From Rhizophlyctis rosea (Eukaryota; Chytridiomycota; Chytridiomycetes; Rhizophlyctidales; Rhizophlyctidaceae): DNA of 12,114 bases. Made by a program: the position numbers and the translations under genes. A model generated the notes under the pieces. It did not search any database. It was not told the origin of the DNA and saw only the letters and a program-made list of their open reading frames with translations. The DNA is taken from positions 31,295 through 43,408 of the forward strand of contig JADGJC010000324.1 of assembly GCA_027596075.1 (NCBI GenBank), given 5' to 3'. Shown piece by piece: positions 9,016-12,114 of this stretch (the first letter of the stretch is position 1; the number at the start of each line of letters is the position of its first letter).

Positions 9016-9301
9016 AACGTATCAGTTCATTGAGGTTTAAAACTCCATACTACTTCCCCGATATATAAATTTGGGATCAAATGAGTCTCGACCAACGGGA
9101 ATAATCGTTCAACGTATCAGTTCATTCATTTTTAGAACTCCGCGCTACTTCCCTAATATGTAGATTTGGGATCAGGTAAGTCTCGACCAAAAGGGAATAA
9201 TCCTTCACGTATCAGTTCATTCAGTTTCAAAACGCCGCACTACTTTCCTAATATGTAGGTGTGGGATCAAGTATGTCTCGACCAAGCGGGAATAATTGTT
9301 C
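9016..9301 (+). repeat. Three tandem copies of a 95-bp unit
   Basis: Copies start at 9016, 9111 and about 9206, a constant 95-base period. Shared blocks in all three, in order, are ACGTATCAGTTCATT, a CTACTT-C pyrimidine patch, ATAT-TA, GGGATCA, GTCTCGACCAA and GGGAATAAT-TTC. Copies differ by scattered substitutions (about 75-85% alike by eye), so the array is not recent. No similar unit was seen elsewhere in the window, and no inverted terminal ends flank it. Confidence 0.93.
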
Positions 9302-10251
9302 ATCGAAATGGGATCCCACATCACCAAAGACAGGGGTCTGGACCCTGAGACGCGTCCATCACTGTGCCTCCAACAAGTCGTAAACAAACCCACCTCAAGA
9401 TTCTTCTCCCCATTGACCAGAACTTCATCAGAGCAATAGAAGCGAGCCACTACACAAGTACACATGCAAATGAAGGATTATAGCTCTCATGTTTTGACCA
9501 TATTGATGACCTAACCACTCCCATTTACAACGTCTTGCCTGAATACAGAACCTAGACCTCCTTAAACCTCCGATCATCTCATCCCATGCTTCCATGATGT
9601 TTCATACCTCCGCAAATCACATGAAGATGAAAACCCATTCAAGAACTCGCTGAATGCGCTTCCTTCTCTGCCCAGTACCCCACCTTCGCTTTCGTCGCGG
9701 AGTCCGTTTTGTTTATACCATCCCCACCATTCAATGACACCACATGCCGCAGAACTATGCCAGGCGTTTGTTTTGACCACGGAGGTCCATCGGATGGTTC
9801 ATCCAAAACGCCGTTGCAACTATGAGCAAACAAAGAGTGCACGCCACACCATGCTTTCTGCTTGCCGAAGACACAGGGAGAACTCGTTTCGTTGATGGAA
9901 CGTTGATTATGCAGCATTTAATGGAATGCGGGGGTTTGAGGGAGTTCGATTGAGGGGCATTCATGGTGGGGAAGGGAGGGAGGAGAAGGATGCTGTGTAT
10001 CCCTTCGTAAAGGAGATGAGGTTCGGCGGACTCAGGGGAGGGTTCATCAAATGAGGCGGGTATGATCAGCAAATAGTGTAGGCATGTTTTTGTGAGTGCA
10101 TGCATGCAACCTCAGGAGTGGAGGGGAGATAAATACTTCCCACCCCTCACATTCCTCCTCCTCATCACCAAGCAAGCGTGTCGACCGCGTTTGCAAGCAT
10201 ACCCCAATCGCTAACGATACCAAGCCCTACAACACCTGCCAATCTCCTACC
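9302..10251. other. Gene-poor region and leader before the sensor gene
   Basis: No convincing gene. Minus-strand open frames (for example 9465-9217, 9917-9639, 10105-9755) lack the wobble bias of the true exons and any motif. A perfect TGCATGCATGCA palindrome lies at 10097-10108. From about 10136 the plus strand becomes CT-rich (CCTCCTCCTCATCACC), consistent with a transcription start and 5' leader of the sensor gene. Confidence 0.5.
10128..10135 (+). promoter_or_regulatory. TATA-like element upstream of the sensor gene
   Basis: GATAAATA lies about 120 bases before the ATG at 10252 and is followed at 25-35 bases by a CT-rich stretch (ATTCCTCCTCCTCATC) that could hold the transcription start. 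Spacing is right for a fungal TATA promoter, but the match is imperfect. Confidence 0.35.
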
Positions 10252-12106
10252 ATGGCCGACCCACTCTACCGTCGTCCTTCACAGGACCCACAAACTACGT
10301 TCCGCGCCGATGCTTCCCTGACACCAACTTCACCCATGGGTATGAGGAAGGGAAGCGACTTGACCTGGAAAGGGTCTCAGCAAGGTTCCCAACAAGTCAA
10401 TCCCGAGAAAGAGAGAGAGCAGCAGTCGAAAGGTCCAAGCATTGGTGGATTCAAAATTCGAATCCCGTTGGCGGTTCTTTTCGTTGGTATGTACGCCCTC
10501 TTCAACTTGTCGGTGGAATGTCAGGATCTCTGACTAACAATTTGGCTTGTTGTACATCACAGTCTCTATGCTTTCCATCGCTGCCGGCTTGAGCGTCGCC
10601 ATCGGTGTCATCTCCATCGTCAAGGGTGATCAGTCTGTTGCCGAAACCGCCGGACACCTCATTGAAATGACAGCGAACCGTGCTGTCGACCGCACCAACA
10701 TGATGCTATCCAGTGCCAGGTCGCTCCTCTACACCACCGCCAACAGCACCCTGATGTGGAACTTCTTCAACGGCGACACCCAATCCAATGTCCTTGCCCG
10801 CCACCTCCTTGACCCAGCCTACAAGGACGTCATCACTCTTCATTACAACGTCGCTAAACAAAACACCTTCCTGAGTGCATCCGGCTTCTACTTCGAAGGC
10901 AATAACAACTACATGGCTGCGTACGCTCCGGCTTCGTTCATCGCTGTTGAAGATGAAACCACCCGTTCCCTCGGGACGGGCATCAACGGATACACGGGAG
11001 CCCGCTGCAATGGAACTGGTACACCATATAACTTCACCCAACCCAGCGGCAAGGTAGTGACCATGACTGGCAACTGCATTATCAACAGCACTGGTGTGAG
11101 CGGTTTCGACATCGACGGCAGTCTCAAATTCAATCCCGGGTTGCCATTCCGCGGTGACTGGGATTTGTCCCGTCTCTGGTCCACTGTGTACAATTCGAAC
11201 GGCAGTCCAGTCTGGGCCCCAATGACCTACAGCAACAACCCCATGCTCATGACCTTCCTCGTCCCGCTGATCCAACCTCTCTGGTACGGTCAAGCAACGG
11301 GTGTCAAAGGCAGCGGCACCTTCTTCGCAGCCCAATTTGTCACCATGACCCTAAACTCCCTCGAAAACTACCTCCCAACAATCAAACCAACCACCAACGC
11401 CGTCATCTCCTTCATCGACACAACCGGCCGCCTCATCGCCTCCTCCGAACCGGGCGCAACCGCAAACCTCACAACCGGCACTCGCTACTTCGCCTACGCA
11501 AGCACAAACCCAACAATCGCATCAACAGGCCAATACCTCCTCCCCGACTACGCAACCCAATCCCCCGCCGACCTCTCCGCAGCCGTCCTCGCCATCCCCG
11601 ACGACCACTCCACCGAATTCACCGGCCCCAACGGCGTCAAATACCTCCTCAGAACCCACTGGATCTCCGACCCCTACGGCCTAAAATGGCTCATGCTCCT
11701 AACAATCCCCCGCGCAGACTTCTACTCCAAAGTCGACCAAGCCAAAAAATCCGTCGTAGGCGTCTCAGTAGGCCTCGGCATAACATCCTTCTTCGCCTCC
11801 CTCATCATCGCCTACGTCGTCATCCTGCCCATAAAACGCCTAAACCGCGTCATGAACGAAGCGACGAATTTCGATTTCTCGGCGTTGAGGACGGGGTATT
11901 TGGAGAGGCGGAGTATTTTTGGGGAGATTGCGGAGATGCAGGGGGTGTTTGCGAGTATGATGACGAAGTTTGCGACGGCGATTCAGAATAATAAGCGTTT
12001 GGTTCAGCGGGGTGGGGGTGGGAGTTTGGGACAGGGGAGTAGTGTGCAGAATGTGGGGGTTGTGACGCAGGTTGCGCAGGTTAAGGATAGTAGGCCGATG
12101 GTGTAA
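10252..12106 (+). CDS. Two-TM sensor protein with dCache-like ectodomain and HAMP-like segment
   Basis: Exons 10252-10486 and 10563-12106, joined in phase across a 76-base intron (GTATGT donor, CTGACTAAC branch, CACAG acceptor), give 592 residues. The start is ATG in CTACCATGG. Order: polar, Gln/Ser-rich cytosolic tail (1-66); TM1 (about 71-98); a lumenal/extracellular region (about 100-474) with several Asn-X-Ser/Thr sites and dCache-type traits (SPVWAPMTYS, LMTFLVPLIQP, FIDTTGRLIASSE, LKWLMLLTIPRADFYSKVD); TM2 (about 475-502); then a HAMP-like segment (IKRLNRVMNEATNFDFSAL ... MQGVFASMMTKFATAI, about 501-555) and a Gly-rich tail. Such proteins bind small ligands outside and signal inside. 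Here no kinase or cyclase domain follows. The apparent stop TAA (12104-12106) lies within GTAAGG, a consensus splice donor, so the gene may continue beyond the window. Confidence 0.85.
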
Positions 12107-12114
12107 GGGTTAGT

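Noticed and set aside
9016..9301. Possible CRISPR-like array
   Set aside because: The 95-bp copies abut directly with no unique spacers, and the setting is eukaryotic.
9755..10105. Minus-strand open frames in the gap before the sensor gene
   Set aside because: There are several overlapping frames, none with coding bias or a domain.
10706..11335. Minus-strand open frame of 209 codons inside the sensor gene
   Set aside because: It is antisense to the dCache-like coding region with its strong C-ending codons, and has no independent support.

Overview
The window looks like nuclear DNA of a eukaryote with compact genes. Coding exons are broken by short GT-AG introns of about 55-115 bases, with CTAAC/CTGAC-like branch sites, and genes lie on both strands. 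Wobble positions are rich in G/C. A fungus fits best, probably an early-diverging zoosporic (chytrid-like) one. The reason is the C-terminal membrane sensor, whose HAMP-like linker resembles those of chytrid two-transmembrane cyclase or kinase receptors. This is inference from remembered family features; no search was run. No bacterial, phage or transposon gene, rRNA, tRNA or CRISPR array was seen.

Layout. (1) 26-721, minus: 3' exon of an unrecognised protein. (2) 722-2041: non-coding, probably the leader and promoter of the next gene, with a CT-rich tract and a tiny upstream ORF. (3) 2042-4726, plus: nine-exon gene for a PP2A B''-type (PPP2R3-like) regulatory subunit with EF-hands, the best-supported gene here. 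(4) 4727-5046: short gap between convergent genes. (5) 5047-6743, minus: spliced gene for a basic nuclear-type protein ending in a Myb/SANT-like domain, with a TATA-like box near 6920. (6) 6744-8104: gene-poor. (7) 8105-8587, plus: intronless 160-residue PARP/ADP-ribosyltransferase-like protein. (8) 8588-10251: gene-poor, with three unrelated families of tandem duplication in about 520 bases, including a 95-bp unit present three times. (9) 10252-12106, plus: two-exon gene for a membrane sensor (cytosolic N-terminus, TM, dCache-like ectodomain, TM, HAMP-like segment). Its apparent stop lies inside a consensus splice donor at the window edge, so an output domain may follow outside the window.

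The genes do not form an obvious pathway. A PP2A regulator, a possible transcription factor, an ADP-ribosyltransferase-like protein and a sensory receptor are all signalling-type genes, but nothing in the sequence shows that they work together. The most unusual sequence-wide pattern is an abrupt change of codon style inside genes, from C-ending to G/T-ending codons, near the 3' end of four different genes.
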